This document shows, in pieces, positions 28,426 through 36,985 of a DNA stretch of 64,000 nt (its first letter is position 1; each line of letters begins with the position of its first letter). A program made the position numbers and the translations under genes. Origin of the DNA: CAWDZK01 sp963807005 (GTDB lineage: Bacteria; Actinomycetota; Actinomycetes; JACCUZ01). Under the pieces are notes generated by a model. The model worked only from the letters and a program-made list of their open reading frames with translations, did not search any database and had not been told where the DNA came from. Location of the stretch: contig CAWDZK010000005.1 of NCBI GenBank assembly GCA_963807005.1, positions 248,001 through 312,000 of the forward strand, given 5' to 3'.

Positions 28426-31400
28426 GTGGACGGGGAAGCTGACGTCGCAGCGGAGGCGGTGACCACGGGCACGGCCGCGGCCAACGACCCGTTCGCCGTC
28501 GACAGCGAGGTCGCCACCGACCTGCGGCGGGTCGACTGGTCGACGACTCCCCTCGGTGCGGTCGACACCTGGCCGTCGAGCCTGCGCACCGTGGTCCGGG
28601 CGCTGCTGTCTTCCCGTTTCTCGATGTGGATGGCCTGGGGGCCGGAGCTCACCTTCTTCTGCAACGGGGCGTACCGCCGCGACACCCTCGGCCGGAAGTA
28701 CCCCTGGGCGCTGGGCCGGCCGGCGAGCGAGGTCTGGGCCGAGATCTGGCCGGACATCGGGCCGCGGATCGACACCGTGATGCGGACCGGGCGCGCGACC
28801 TGGGACGAGGCGCTGCTGCTGTTCCTCGAGCGCAGCGGCTTCGTCGAGGAGAGCTACCACACCTTCTCCTACAGCCCGTTGACCGACGACGACGGACGCG
28901 TGGTGGGGATGCTCTGCGTCGTCACCGAGGACACCGACCAGGTCATCGCCGAGCGACGGATGGCCCTCCTGCGTGACCTCGGGTCGCAGTCACGCGCGCT
29001 GCCGGACGAGGCCGGCTACTTCGCAGAGGCCTGCCGCCACCTTGCCGGGTCGTCCCGCGAGCTGCCGTTCACCTTGACCTACCTGTACGACGAACCCTCC
29101 ACCGGTCCGGACGGTCCGCGCCCGCGCACGGCCCACCTCGTCGGCGCCACTGGAGCCGCTCCCGGCGACCCGGTGGCGCCGCCGATGCTCGATCTGACCG
29201 ACCCCGGCATCCCCTGGCCGGCGACCGAGCTGCTCGCCGGGGTCACCACCGTCGTCCCGCTCGACCCGGACCGCTACGGAGCGCTACCGACAGGTGCGTG
29301 GCCGGAGCCTCCGCAACAGGCGATCGTGGCGCCCCTTCCCCAGCAGGGGCAGCAGGTGCCGTTCGGGTTCCTCGTGGTCGGGGCGAACCGCTATCGCCCG
29401 CTCGACGACGGCTACCGCGACTTCGTCGGGCTGGTTGCCGGGCAGCTCGGGGCCGGCCTCGGCGGGACCCGCGCCTACGAGGCCGAGCGCCGCCGGGCCG
29501 ACCAGCTGGCTGAGCTGGACCGCGCGAAGACGGCGTTCTTCACCAACATCAGCCACGAGTTCCGTACGCCGTTGACCCTGATGCTCGGCCCGGCCGAGGA
29601 CGCGCTCGACGACACCGCCCAGCCGCTGACCGGCGTGCAGCGCGACCGGGTCGAGACGGTGCACCGCAACGGCCAGCGGCTGTTGCGACTGGTCAACAGC
29701 CTGCTCGACTTCTCCCGGCTCGAGTCCGGCCGTCTCACCGCCAGGTTCGTGCCGGTCGACCTCGGCCGCGAGACGGCCGACCTCGCGAGCACGTTCCGGG
29801 CCGCGATCGAGAGGGTCGGGCTGACCCTGACCGTCGACTCACCGGCCTCCGGGACCGTTCACGTGGACCCGGAGATGTGGGCGAAGATCGTCCTCAACCT
29901 GCTGTCCAACGCGCTGAAGTTCACCTTCGAGGGTGGCATCACGGTGCGCACCCGGGCCGTCGGTGACAAGGTCGAGGTCAGCGTGGCCGACACCGGCACC
30001 GGGATCGCCGAGCCGGACCGGCCGGCGCTGTTCCAGCGGTTCCACCGCATCACCGGTGCCCGCTCCCGCACGTACGAAGGGTCGGGCATCGGGCTGGCCC
30101 TGGTCGCCGAGCTGGTGGCCCTGCACGGCGGTGAGGTCGACGTCGAGAGCGAGCCCGGGCGGGGCAGCACCTTCGTCGTGCGGCTGCCGTACGGCGTCGA
30201 GCACCTGCCACCCGAGCAGGTCGCCGACGACCCCTCCGAGCCGGCCGACGCCGGGCACGCGGCGGAGACGGGTCGCCAGGTCGCCGACGGGTTCCTGGCC
30301 GAGGCCATGCGGTGGGCGGGCGACCCGCCGGTGCCCGGCGGGTTCGTCGGCTCCGCTGACGCGGACGCCCCGCTCGTGCTGGTGGCCGACGACAACGCCG
30401 ACATGCGCGACTACGTCGCCCGGCTGCTCGGCGACCGGTACCGCGTCGCCGTGGCGCGCGACGGCGCCGAGGCGCTCGACCTGGCCCTGGCGGAACCTCC
30501 CGACCTGGTTCTGACCGACGTGATGATGCCCCGGCTGGACGGCTTCGGTCTGCTCTCGGCGCTGCACGAGAACGAGGCCACCCGGTTGGTCCCGGTGGTC
30601 ATGCTGTCTGCGCGGGCCGGTGACGACGCGGCAGTGGAGGGTCTCGAGGCCGGCGCCGACGACTACCTGGTCAAGCCGTTCACGGCGCGGGAGCTGTTGG
30701 CCCGGGTCGGTGCCAACCTCGAGCTGGAACGGGTCCGCCGGACCCGCGTGCGCCTGGAACGCAACCAGGAGCTCTTCGACCGCGCCGAGCGGATGGCCCG
30801 GGTCGGCAGCTGGGAGCTGGACCCGGTGACCGGCGCGATCACGGCCTCCGACGAGCTCGCCCGGCAGCTGCACCTCAGTCATGCCGAGCTTGCCGAGCTC
30901 GGTCTGGAGCACGTGCTGACGACGCTGGTCCCCGACGACGACGCCGCCGTGGCGCGCGCCGCGGTGGCGGCAGCGCTCGAGACCGGTGCCCCCCTCGACT
31001 TCCGGTTCCGGGTCAATGAGCCGGGCGGCGCGACCCGCACCTACCGGGTGATCGGAGAGACGCGGCGCGACGCGACCGGGGCGGTACGGCTGACCGGCAG
31101 CAACCAGGACGTCACCGAGCTGCTCGCAGCGCAGGACTCGATGGCCTCGGCCGCGGCACTGCAGGAGGCCGCCGTCCGCGAGCACCAGATCGCCGACGAG
31201 CTGCAGCGGAGCCTGCTGCCGTCGTCCGAGCACCGCAGCGACCACCTGCAGGTCGCCACCTTCTACCGGGCCGGTGTGGAGGGGACCCAGGTCGGCGGCG
31301 ACTGGTACGACGTGATCGAGCTGGGTGCCGGCCGCACCGCCCTCGTCGTCGGCGACGTGATGGGTCGCGGTGTACCGGCCGCCGCTGTGATGGGCCAGCT

Positions 31401-32274
31401 GCGCACCGCCGTGCGTGCCTACGCCCGGCTCGACATGCCGCCCGCCGACATCCTCGAGTTCCTCGACGGCGTTGTCCGCGACCTCGCGCACGACCAGATC
31501 GTCACCTGCGTCTACGCGGTGTACGACCCGGGCGACGGGTCGTTGACCTGGGCCAGCGCCGGCCACCTGCCTCCGCTCCTGCTCACCGCCGACGGTGACG
31601 TGGAGCGCCTCGGCGGCGTCGCCGGGCCGCCGCTCGGCACCGGCCTGCTCGCCCTGTCCGACAACCGGCTGCCACTGCCGACCGGGGCCGGGCTCGCCCT
31701 GTACACCGACGGCCTGGTCGAGTCGCGCCACAGCGACATCGACGACGGGATCGACCTGCTGCGCCGGACACTGCTCGATCTCGACGTGCCGTTCGCGATG
31801 CTGCCCGGCGCCGTGGTGTCCGCGATGCTGCCCACCGAGCCGAGCGACGACGTCGCCCTGCTGGTCGCCCGGGCTCAGGCGCCGCAGTCACCTTCGGCGG
31901 TGGCGGTCGTGGAGGTCACCCCGGCGCAGGACGCGGTGGCGGAGGTGCGCCGGACCGTGGTGGCGACGCTGAGGGAGTGGTGCGTGACCGGAACGGCCGC
32001 CGATCACGTCGAGCTGCTCACCAGCGAGCTCGTGACCAACGCGATCCTGCACGGCCGGCCTCCGATCCGGCTCCGGCTGCGGCTCGGCGAGGGGCACGTC
32101 GTCCTCGAGGTGCACGACTCGGCGACGTACCTGCCGCGCCGGCAACGCCCCACGCCGACCGACGAGCACGGTCGCGGCCTGCAGCTGGTGACCCTGCTCG
32201 CCGACCGGTGGGGCACCCGGGCCACGCCCGAGGGCAAGGCCGTCTGGTGCGTCGTGCGCACCGACGGCCGCTGA
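28426..32274 (+). CDS. Hybrid sensor kinase/receiver/RsbU phosphatase/RsbW-like protein
   Basis: 1282 residues, no membrane helices. Order: PAS-like (about 30-180), GAF-like (190-355), HisKA with H377 in NISHEFRTPL, HATPase with N495 in LLSNAL, receiver (about 640-760) with D698 in LVLTDVMMPRLDG and the conserved KPF, PAS (785-890), SpoIIE/PP2C phosphatase (930-1125) with D959 and D962 in GGDWYD, and a C-terminal anti-sigma-type HATPase (1145-1282) with N1205 in SELVTNAILHG. It combines phosphorelay and partner-switching modules that normally sit on separate proteins. GTG 28426 is used because a TAAGAT box precedes it; earlier codons are out of character. Confidence 0.93.
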   Translation: MDGEADVAAEAVTTGTAAANDPFAVDSEVATDLRRVDWSTTPLGAVDTWPSSLRTVVRALLSSRFSMWMAWGPELTFFCNGAYRRDTLGRKYPWALGRPASEVWAEIWPDIGPRIDTVMRTGRATWDEALLLFLERSGFVEESYHTFSYSPLTDDDGRVVGMLCVVTEDTDQVIAERRMALLRDLGSQSRALPDEAGYFAEACRHLAGSSRELPFTLTYLYDEPSTGPDGPRPRTAHLVGATGAAPGDPVAPPMLDLTDPGIPWPATELLAGVTTVVPLDPDRYGALPTGAWPEPPQQAIVAPLPQQGQQVPFGFLVVGANRYRPLDDGYRDFVGLVAGQLGAGLGGTRAYEAERRRADQLAELDRAKTAFFTNISHEFRTPLTLMLGPAEDALDDTAQPLTGVQRDRVETVHRNGQRLLRLVNSLLDFSRLESGRLTARFVPVDLGRETADLASTFRAAIERVGLTLTVDSPASGTVHVDPEMWAKIVLNLLSNALKFTFEGGITVRTRAVGDKVEVSVADTGTGIAEPDRPALFQRFHRITGARSRTYEGSGIGLALVAELVALHGGEVDVESEPGRGSTFVVRLPYGVEHLPPEQVADDPSEPADAGHAAETGRQVADGFLAEAMRWAGDPPVPGGFVGSADADAPLVLVADDNADMRDYVARLLGDRYRVAVARDGAEALDLALAEPPDLVLTDVMMPRLDGFGLLSALHENEATRLVPVVMLSARAGDDAAVEGLEAGADDYLVKPFTARELLARVGANLELERVRRTRVRLERNQELFDRAERMARVGSWELDPVTGAITASDELARQLHLSHAELAELGLEHVLTTLVPDDDAAVARAAVAAALETGAPLDFRFRVNEPGGATRTYRVIGETRRDATGAVRLTGSNQDVTELLAAQDSMASAAALQEAAVREHQIADELQRSLLPSSEHRSDHLQVATFYRAGVEGTQVGGDWYDVIELGAGRTALVVGDVMGRGVPAAAVMGQLRTAVRAYARLDMPPADILEFLDGVVRDLAHDQIVTCVYAVYDPGDGSLTWASAGHLPPLLLTADGDVERLGGVAGPPLGTGLLALSDNRLPLPTGAGLALYTDGLVESRHSDIDDGIDLLRRTLLDLDVPFAMLPGAVVSAMLPTEPSDDVALLVARAQAPQSPSAVAVVEVTPAQDAVAEVRRTVVATLREWCVTGTAADHVELLTSELVTNAILHGRPPIRLRLRLGEGHVVLEVHDSATYLPRRQRPTPTDEHGRGLQLVTLLADRWGTRATPEGKAVWCVVRTDGR

Positions 32275-32431
32275 CCGCCGGCTCCTTCTGACCGAGTCCG
32301 CCGACGGCCCGACGGCGGTGCGCACCGGCGCTGTCGTGGACCCGAGTGAGCGACGTCACGCTCCGGAAACCCCGTCGCAATGCCGATGCTGCACCCTGGG
32401 ACCGCTCCCTCACACCGCCCGAGGACAGGAC

Positions 32432-32740
32432 ATGCGCGCGCACCGCCCGCACAACGAGACCGACGTCGCCGACCGAGGTGCAGCCGCCTCGGCGTGCACC
32501 GAGCATCGGGTCGTCGCGCGCGACCTGCTGCCGGGCGACTACCTGCCGCCGCAGCCGGCCCTGCACGGCACCCGCTTCCGCCGGGACGGCTTCGTCGTGG
32601 GTGGCTCGGACCGGGACATCCTCGAGCCGGCGGTGCTCTCCGGCCGGATGCTCGTCTTCGGGCCGGGCGGCACGCTGGACTCCCTCGGCGTCGACATGCC
32701 GGTGACGGTCCAGCGCGCGCTGACGCGGCGGTGCGCCTGA
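32432..32740 (+). CDS. Hypothetical protein
   Basis: 102 residues. ATG 32432 follows GAGGACAGGA at a proper distance. Third-position bias is gene-like. No family is recognised; the central part (VVARDLLPGDYLPPQPALHGTRF region, positions 32506-32575) suggests a small beta-rich domain. It lies 157 bases after the hybrid kinase, in the same direction. Confidence 0.6.
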   Translation: MRAHRPHNETDVADRGAAASACTEHRVVARDLLPGDYLPPQPALHGTRFRRDGFVVGGSDRDILEPAVLSGRMLVFGPGGTLDSLGVDMPVTVQRALTRRCA

Positions 32741-32832
32741 CCTGGACAGCCGGGGTCGCCGGCCCACCGGTGCGGACGGTCCCCGTGCGAGCGGGTGAGC
32801 CGCGCCTGCGCCCCGCGGGCCCGGTCGACCGC

Positions 32833-32838
32833 TAGCGT
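32833..32838 (+). promoter_or_regulatory. -10 element for leaderless methyltransferase start
   Basis: TAGCGT ends 6 bases before GTG 32845 with no ribosome binding site between. Confidence 0.4.
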
Positions 32839-32844
32839 CCTGCC

Positions 32845-33678
32845 GTGCGGAAAGGTGGCCGCCCGGCTGACGAGGACGGGCGACAGCGGCCGCCCGCGGA
32901 CGTCTACACGCACGGCCACCACGAGAGTGTGCTCCAGTCGCACCGATGGCGGACCGCCGCCAACTCGGCGGCCTACCTGCTTCCCCACCTTCGGCCGGGC
33001 ACCGATCTGCTCGACGTCGGCTGCGGCCCGGCGACGATCACCGCGGACCTGGCGGCCCGGGTCGCCCCCGGCCGGGTCGTCGGCATCGACCGTGCACCGG
33101 CGGTCCTGCACGAGGCCCGGCACGCCGCGCCGGGGGTGGACCTGCGGGTCGGCGACGCCTACTCCCTCGACTTCGATGACGGAACGTTCGACGTCGCGCA
33201 CGCCCATCAGGTCCTCCAGCACCTGACCGACCCGGTCACCGCGCTGCGTGAGATGCGCCGGGTGACCCGTCCCGGCGGTCTGGTCGCGGTCCGGGACGCC
33301 GACTACGGCGCGTTCACCTGGTGGCCGGACCTGCCGGGGCTGACGGAGTGGCTCGCGCTCTACCGCGCGGTCGCCCGGTCCAACGCCGCCGAGCCGGATG
33401 CCGGCCGTCGGCTCGTCGGCTGGTGCCGCTCGGCTGGGCTCACCGACCTGACCGCCGGGGCATCGGTGTGGTGCTTCGCGGCCGAGGCCGACCGGTCCTG
33501 GTGGTCGCGCACCTGGGCCGTCAGGGTCACCTCGTCGGACTTCGCCTCCCAGGCCCGCGACCGCGGACTTGCCACCGACGCGGACCTGCACCGCCTGGCC
33601 GATGCGTGGCGGGAGTGGGGCGCGCACCCCGACGGATGGCTCACGGTCGTGCACGGTGAGGTCCTGGCGCGGGTCTGA
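32845..33678 (+). CDS. SAM-dependent methyltransferase (type 11)
   Basis: 277 residues. Motif I LLDVGCGPATITADLAARV (about 54-72), acidic residue after beta 2 in VVGIDRAP, motif IV region DVAHAHQVLQHL and post-motif RVTRPGGLVAVRDADY. The N-terminus VYTHGHHESVLQSHRWRTA is typical of a widespread actinobacterial methyltransferase group of unknown substrate. It probably starts leaderless at GTG 32845. Confidence 0.87.
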   Translation: MRKGGRPADEDGRQRPPADVYTHGHHESVLQSHRWRTAANSAAYLLPHLRPGTDLLDVGCGPATITADLAARVAPGRVVGIDRAPAVLHEARHAAPGVDLRVGDAYSLDFDDGTFDVAHAHQVLQHLTDPVTALREMRRVTRPGGLVAVRDADYGAFTWWPDLPGLTEWLALYRAVARSNAAEPDAGRRLVGWCRSAGLTDLTAGASVWCFAAEADRSWWSRTWAVRVTSSDFASQARDRGLATDADLHRLADAWREWGAHPDGWLTVVHGEVLARV

Positions 33679-33719
33679 CCGCAGCCCACGGCACGCGGCG
33701 GCTGAGGGCAGGCAGACGG

Positions 33720-34157
33720 TCAGGCGTTCGGGTCCGGGCCGGGGTCACCACCGAGCAGGACGGCGCCCAGCCGGGCGAGGTACATCTCCCAGCCGGCCCG
33801 GTGGTGCTCGCGCATCGGGAGGTCCGGCAGGTCGTGGTGGCGCAGCACCACCCGGGTCCCGCCGGCCTCGGCGGTGAGGCTCACCTCGACCCGCGTCGAC
33901 CCCGGAGGTACGTCGGGGCCGGCGGTCCAGCCCCAGGTGAACACCAGCCGCCGAGGTGGGTCCACCTCGAGGAACGTGCCGAGGGCGGCGACCCCGTCCC
34001 CCATCTGCACGCGGTACTCGCCGCCGGGGACGGCGTCGAGCAGGGCGGTCCGGCCCATCCAGAGCACGTAGCGCTCCGGATCGGTGAAGTAAGGGAACAC
34101 CACCTCCGGGTCTGCGGCGACGTGCAGGCTCACCTCGAGCGCCTGGGTCTCGCTCAC
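33720..34157 (-). CDS. SRPBCC-domain protein (AHSA1-like)
   Basis: 145 residues of the START/Bet v1-like fold: VVFPYFTDPERYVLWMG near the N-terminus and RLVFTWGWTAG, then GWEMYLARLGAVL at the C-terminal helix. Such proteins bind hydrophobic ligands. GTG 34157 overlaps the ArsR stop by 4 bases (34154-34157), so it is in one operon with the regulator; ArsR plus AHSA1-like pairs are a common actinobacterial unit. Confidence 0.85.
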   Translation of the reverse strand: MSETQALEVSLHVAADPEVVFPYFTDPERYVLWMGRTALLDAVPGGEYRVQMGDGVAALGTFLEVDPPRRLVFTWGWTAGPDVPPGSTRVEVSLTAEAGGTRVVLRHHDLPDLPMREHHRAGWEMYLARLGAVLLGGDPGPDPNA

Positions 34158-34516
34158 CGCCGTCGGCCGCCTGCCCGACCCGTCGTCGCTGGTCCCGGCG
34201 GGGTGTGCGTGGCGTCCGCCCGCTGCTGCTCGGCCTCGGCCAGCTGCTTCATCCGGCCGAGCCCGCCGCGCCAGTGCTCCTCGACCACCGCGCGCAGAGG
34301 ACCCAGCGCGGCCTGGTCGGCGCGGTACCGACGGCTGGTGCCGACCCGGCGCTCGACCAGGAAGCCGGCCCGGCGAAGCACGGTGAGGTGCTGGCTGATC
34401 GCGGACCAGGACACGTCGAACGCGGCCGCGATCTCCCCGGCGGCCAGCTCCCGCTCCCACACCAGCTCCAGGATCTGCATCCGACGAGGGGCGGCGAGCA
34501 CCCGCAGCGACTCCAC
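34154..34516 (-). CDS. ArsR-family winged-helix regulator
   Basis: 120 residues from GTG 34516, chosen because AGGAGG lies 7 bases upstream; a start at 34549 would add 11 residues. HTH region LELVWERELAAGEIAAAFDVSWSAISQHLTVL, wing VERRVGTSRRYRA. No ArsR metal-binding Cys motif, so it belongs to the non-metal subgroup. It probably represses both itself and the divergent SRPBCC gene through the operator at 34583-34600. Confidence 0.9.
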   Translation of the reverse strand: MESLRVLAAPRRMQILELVWERELAAGEIAAAFDVSWSAISQHLTVLRRAGFLVERRVGTSRRYRADQAALGPLRAVVEEHWRGGLGRMKQLAEAEQQRADATHTPPGPATTGRAGGRRR

Positions 34517-34565
34517 GATGGGACCTCCTCGACGGGCAGTGTCGCGCACCGCCGCTGTTGCGTGC

Positions 34566-34600
34566 TTGACGTCCCGAGCTTATTTTAGAATAGTCTAAAA
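34566..34600. promoter_or_regulatory. ArsR operator and divergent promoter
   Basis: Perfect inverted repeat TTTTAGA-ATAG-TCTAAAA (34583-34600) in an AT-rich island between divergent genes. TTGACG at 34566-34571 is a -35 candidate for the plus-strand gene, putting its -10 (around 34589-34596) inside the repeat. On the other strand AGAATA reads TATTCT, a -10 candidate for arsR. Confidence 0.7.
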
Positions 34601-34622
34601 CAAGCACTCACGAAGGAGAGCC

Positions 34623-35060
34623 ATGAACCGCACGATCAGCCTGGCCGCCGACGTCGCCGCCGACCCCGGCCGGGTCACCGAGGTGCTGTCGACCACGAGC
34701 GGGCAGCAGGCCTTCTGGACCGTCGACTGCGATGTCCGGGGTGACACCGCCCGGTTCGGCTTCCAGGCCGCTCCCGTCGACCTCGAGACCGACGTCACCG
34801 TCGAGCCGGGCAAGCTGGTCCGGATGACCGTCCGGTCCGGCTTCCCGTTCTGGGTGGGGTCCAGCTGGGAGTGGGAGCTCGGCCCGGCGACCCGGGCCGA
34901 GTCCGGGACGGGCGTCCTGTTCCGCCACCACGGCTTCGAGGACGGCTATGCCGAGGTCGACCTCGGGCACACCGCCCAGACCTGGGCGCTGGTGCTCGAC
35001 CGGCTGGCCCGCTACCTGGCCTCTGGCGAGCCCCAGCCGCTGTTCCCTGCCTCCGCGTGA
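34623..35060 (+). CDS. SRPBCC-domain protein
   Basis: 145 residues, Bet v1-like fold: AADPGRVTEVLSTTSGQQAFWTVDC, then SSWEWELGP and a C-terminal helix TWALVLDRLARYL. ATG follows AGGAGAG. It is divergent from the ArsR operon and its promoter overlaps the ArsR operator, so it is probably under that regulator. The hydrophobic ligand or activity is not known. Confidence 0.85.
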   Translation: MNRTISLAADVAADPGRVTEVLSTTSGQQAFWTVDCDVRGDTARFGFQAAPVDLETDVTVEPGKLVRMTVRSGFPFWVGSSWEWELGPATRAESGTGVLFRHHGFEDGYAEVDLGHTAQTWALVLDRLARYLASGEPQPLFPASA

Positions 35061-35091
35061 GCGCGGTTCCCGCCGCACCCGGGGGGTGCAC

Positions 35092-35523
35092 GTGACGGTC
35101 GACGTCCGGCCGACCGTGCTGGTCCGCCGGGCTCGCCCGGACGTGGCGGCGTACATGTTCGACCCGGCGCACGACCTCGAGTGGACGGGTGGGATCACGG
35201 CGAGCCGGCCGGATCAGCCGGGCCGGCTGGTCGTGGGCGCGACCGTGGTCCGCACCGCGCGGTTCCTGGGCCGGACGTTCGACTACGGGTACGTCGTCAC
35301 CGAGCACGAGCCGGATCGGCTGGTCGTCCTCCGCGTCGAACGTCCGTTCCCGATGGTCGTTCGCTATGAGCTGGCCGACACCGCCGCCGGCACCGAGGTC
35401 GCGATCCGCGCCACCGGCAGCCCCGGCAGGTTCTTCGGCCTGCTGGGCCCGTTGATGCGCCGCAAGGTGCACGCGAGCATCGCGGCCGACCTCGACCGGC
35501 TGCGCGCCCGGCTGGAGACCTGA
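35092..35523 (+). CDS. SRPBCC-family (polyketide cyclase-like) protein
   Basis: 143 residues: VLVRRARPDVAAYMFDPAHDLEWTGGI at the N-terminus and FPMVVRYELADTAAGTEV in the strand region. GTG 35092 is preferred; GTG 35086 is in frame two codons earlier. It lies 31 bases after the previous SRPBCC gene and probably shares its transcript. Confidence 0.82.
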   Translation: MTVDVRPTVLVRRARPDVAAYMFDPAHDLEWTGGITASRPDQPGRLVVGATVVRTARFLGRTFDYGYVVTEHEPDRLVVLRVERPFPMVVRYELADTAAGTEVAIRATGSPGRFFGLLGPLMRRKVHASIAADLDRLRARLET

Positions 35524-35597
35524 GCCCGGCAGGGGGATGCTGGGGGGCGGTCGTCATGGACGTCATGGACGTCGGCGGCATGGTGCGAGGAGGGCCG

Positions 35598-35771
35598 ATG
35601 GCGGAACAGCTGGTGGTCCGCTGCGCGTGCGGCGGGTTCGAGGCGCGGGGCAGCGAGGCTCAGGTGGTGGCCGACGTGCGCCGGCACGGCGAGGACGTGC
35701 ACAACATGACGGTGACCGACGAGCAGGTACTGGCCATGGCCGTGCCCGCGGACGACCCGACCGTGCACTGA
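35598..35771 (+). CDS. DUF1059 small protein
   Basis: 57 residues with CACGGFEARG and a downstream DVRRHGEDVHNM, matching the DUF1059 layout (CxCG followed by a His-containing helix). ATG 35598 is chosen for the GAGGAGGG 6 to 8 bases upstream; an in-frame start at 35556 is weaker. Function unknown; the Cys and His may bind a metal. Confidence 0.72.
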   Translation: MAEQLVVRCACGGFEARGSEAQVVADVRRHGEDVHNMTVTDEQVLAMAVPADDPTVH

Positions 35772-35775
35772 CTCG

Positions 35776-36297
35776 ATGGTCACGCTGGCACCCGGTCTGG
35801 ATGTCGAGGGCCCCGTCCAGGCCGAGGTGTTCGTCCTCCGCCTCGGTCCTGCCTCGCCCGAGCTGGCCGGCCCCTGCGGCGCGCAGCCGTGGTACCTCGA
35901 GGTAGGCGACGACGAGGACCCCATGGTGGTGGTGGCCGAGGCCACCCACCGCGTCGTGGCCGCGCCGTACGTCGTCCACTCGACCTCGTGGCGTCGGGAC
36001 CGCGGCGCGGTGGTCCTCAGCTTCGTCGTGGTCGTCGCCCCGGAGCACGGTGGCGAGGTCTCGCGACCGGTCGCGCGGACCGACCTGGCCCGCGGCGGGG
36101 CGACCAGCGCGCCGTCGGAGATCGAGACGGCCCAGGTCGTCGAGCACGGGCTGCGGCACCTCTCCTGGCTGGTGCAGGACGACCCGGTCGTGGCCGCGGC
36201 GCTGCCCGGTGCGTGGCGCGAGCAGCTGGACCGCTATCCCCCCGAGCCGTTCCGGCACCTGTCCTCCCGGGCGGGAGGCCCTACTCCGCGAGGGTGA
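35776..36297 (+). CDS. Hypothetical protein upstream of RsiG-like gene
   Basis: 173 residues starting 4 bases after the DUF1059 stop. No family recognised. Predicted alpha/beta protein with a hydrophobic strand pair (VVLSFVVVVAPEHGGEV, about 77-93). The C-terminal GTGA overlap with the following gene (36294-36297) indicates co-translation with the anti-sigma factor, so it may modulate it; this is inference. Confidence 0.7.
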   Translation: MVTLAPGLDVEGPVQAEVFVLRLGPASPELAGPCGAQPWYLEVGDDEDPMVVVAEATHRVVAAPYVVHSTSWRRDRGAVVLSFVVVVAPEHGGEVSRPVARTDLARGGATSAPSEIETAQVVEHGLRHLSWLVQDDPVVAAALPGAWREQLDRYPPEPFRHLSSRAGGPTPRG

Positions 36298-36905
36298 GAG
36301 GGATCAAGCCGGAGGCGCATCGCGACGATGCACAGGTCGTGACAGTGGCAGCATCACCGCTCGACCAGCAGCGGTCCACGGGGGACACTCCGGGGTCCGC
36401 GGCCGGAACCCCCGCGCCGGCTCCGCGCTTCCGCCCCGCGGCTCCTCAGCGTGCGCCGGAGCTGGCGCACATGACGCTGGTCCGGCTGCGCAGCTACCGT
36501 CGGACCCTGCTCGACGAGGAGCTGCGGGCGTCGTACTGGCGGCGCCTGATCCAGGCCCGCCGGGACCTGCTGCGGGTGGGTGGCCGGCCGGGCGACCGGG
36601 CGGCGCTGCTGGATGCGCTGACCGAACAGCGCGGCACCAAGGGCCGTCAGGTGATCCTCGCGCTGCACCCCGACGGCGGGATGCCGATCCTGCCGCACCT
36701 CCCGGACCTCTGGGCCAGCGGTGTCGACGCGGGCGACGACGAGACCCGGGCCGAGCTGTTCACCCGCCTGGCCTCGGCCGAGAGCGTGCTGTCCTCCTAC
36801 CGCGAGGCGCTGTTCCGGCGTCTCGACCGGGCGACCGGCGAGCTGGTGGCGCGCTACCACGAGGAGCCGGCGCTGTGCCTCTCCGCGCTGCCGCTGACCG
36901 CCTGA
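36294..36905 (+). CDS. RsiG-type c-di-GMP-binding anti-sigma factor
   Basis: 203 residues from GTG 36294, in a 4-base overlap with the previous gene; later starts (GTG 36339) are possible. Two helices recall RsiG of Streptomyces, which with c-di-GMP holds the sigma factor WhiG. The first has the full E(X)3S(X)2R(X)3Q(X)3D motif: E76, S80, R83, Q87, D91. The second has E163, S167, R170 and D178 but Phe at the Gln position (F174). The N-terminal 55 residues are disordered and Pro/Ala-rich. No WhiG-like gene is in the window. Confidence 0.82.
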   Translation: MRGIKPEAHRDDAQVVTVAASPLDQQRSTGDTPGSAAGTPAPAPRFRPAAPQRAPELAHMTLVRLRSYRRTLLDEELRASYWRRLIQARRDLLRVGGRPGDRAALLDALTEQRGTKGRQVILALHPDGGMPILPHLPDLWASGVDAGDDETRAELFTRLASAESVLSSYREALFRRLDRATGELVARYHEEPALCLSALPLTA

Positions 36906-36973
36906 CCGGGCCGGCCGCGGTCTGACCGCCCGGCTGGCCACCGCGTCCGGGCGGAGGGGCGCGGGTGCGGCCG

Positions 36974-36979
36974 TAGGCT
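36974..36979 (+). promoter_or_regulatory. -10 element for leaderless aminotransferase start
   Basis: TAGGCT ends 6 bases before GTG 36986 with no ribosome binding site between. Confidence 0.45.
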
Positions 36980-36985
36980 GAGGCC

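Noticed and set aside
29839..31731. 630-codon minus-strand open frame
   Set aside because: Antisense to the receiver and phosphatase domains of the hybrid kinase; no family resemblance.
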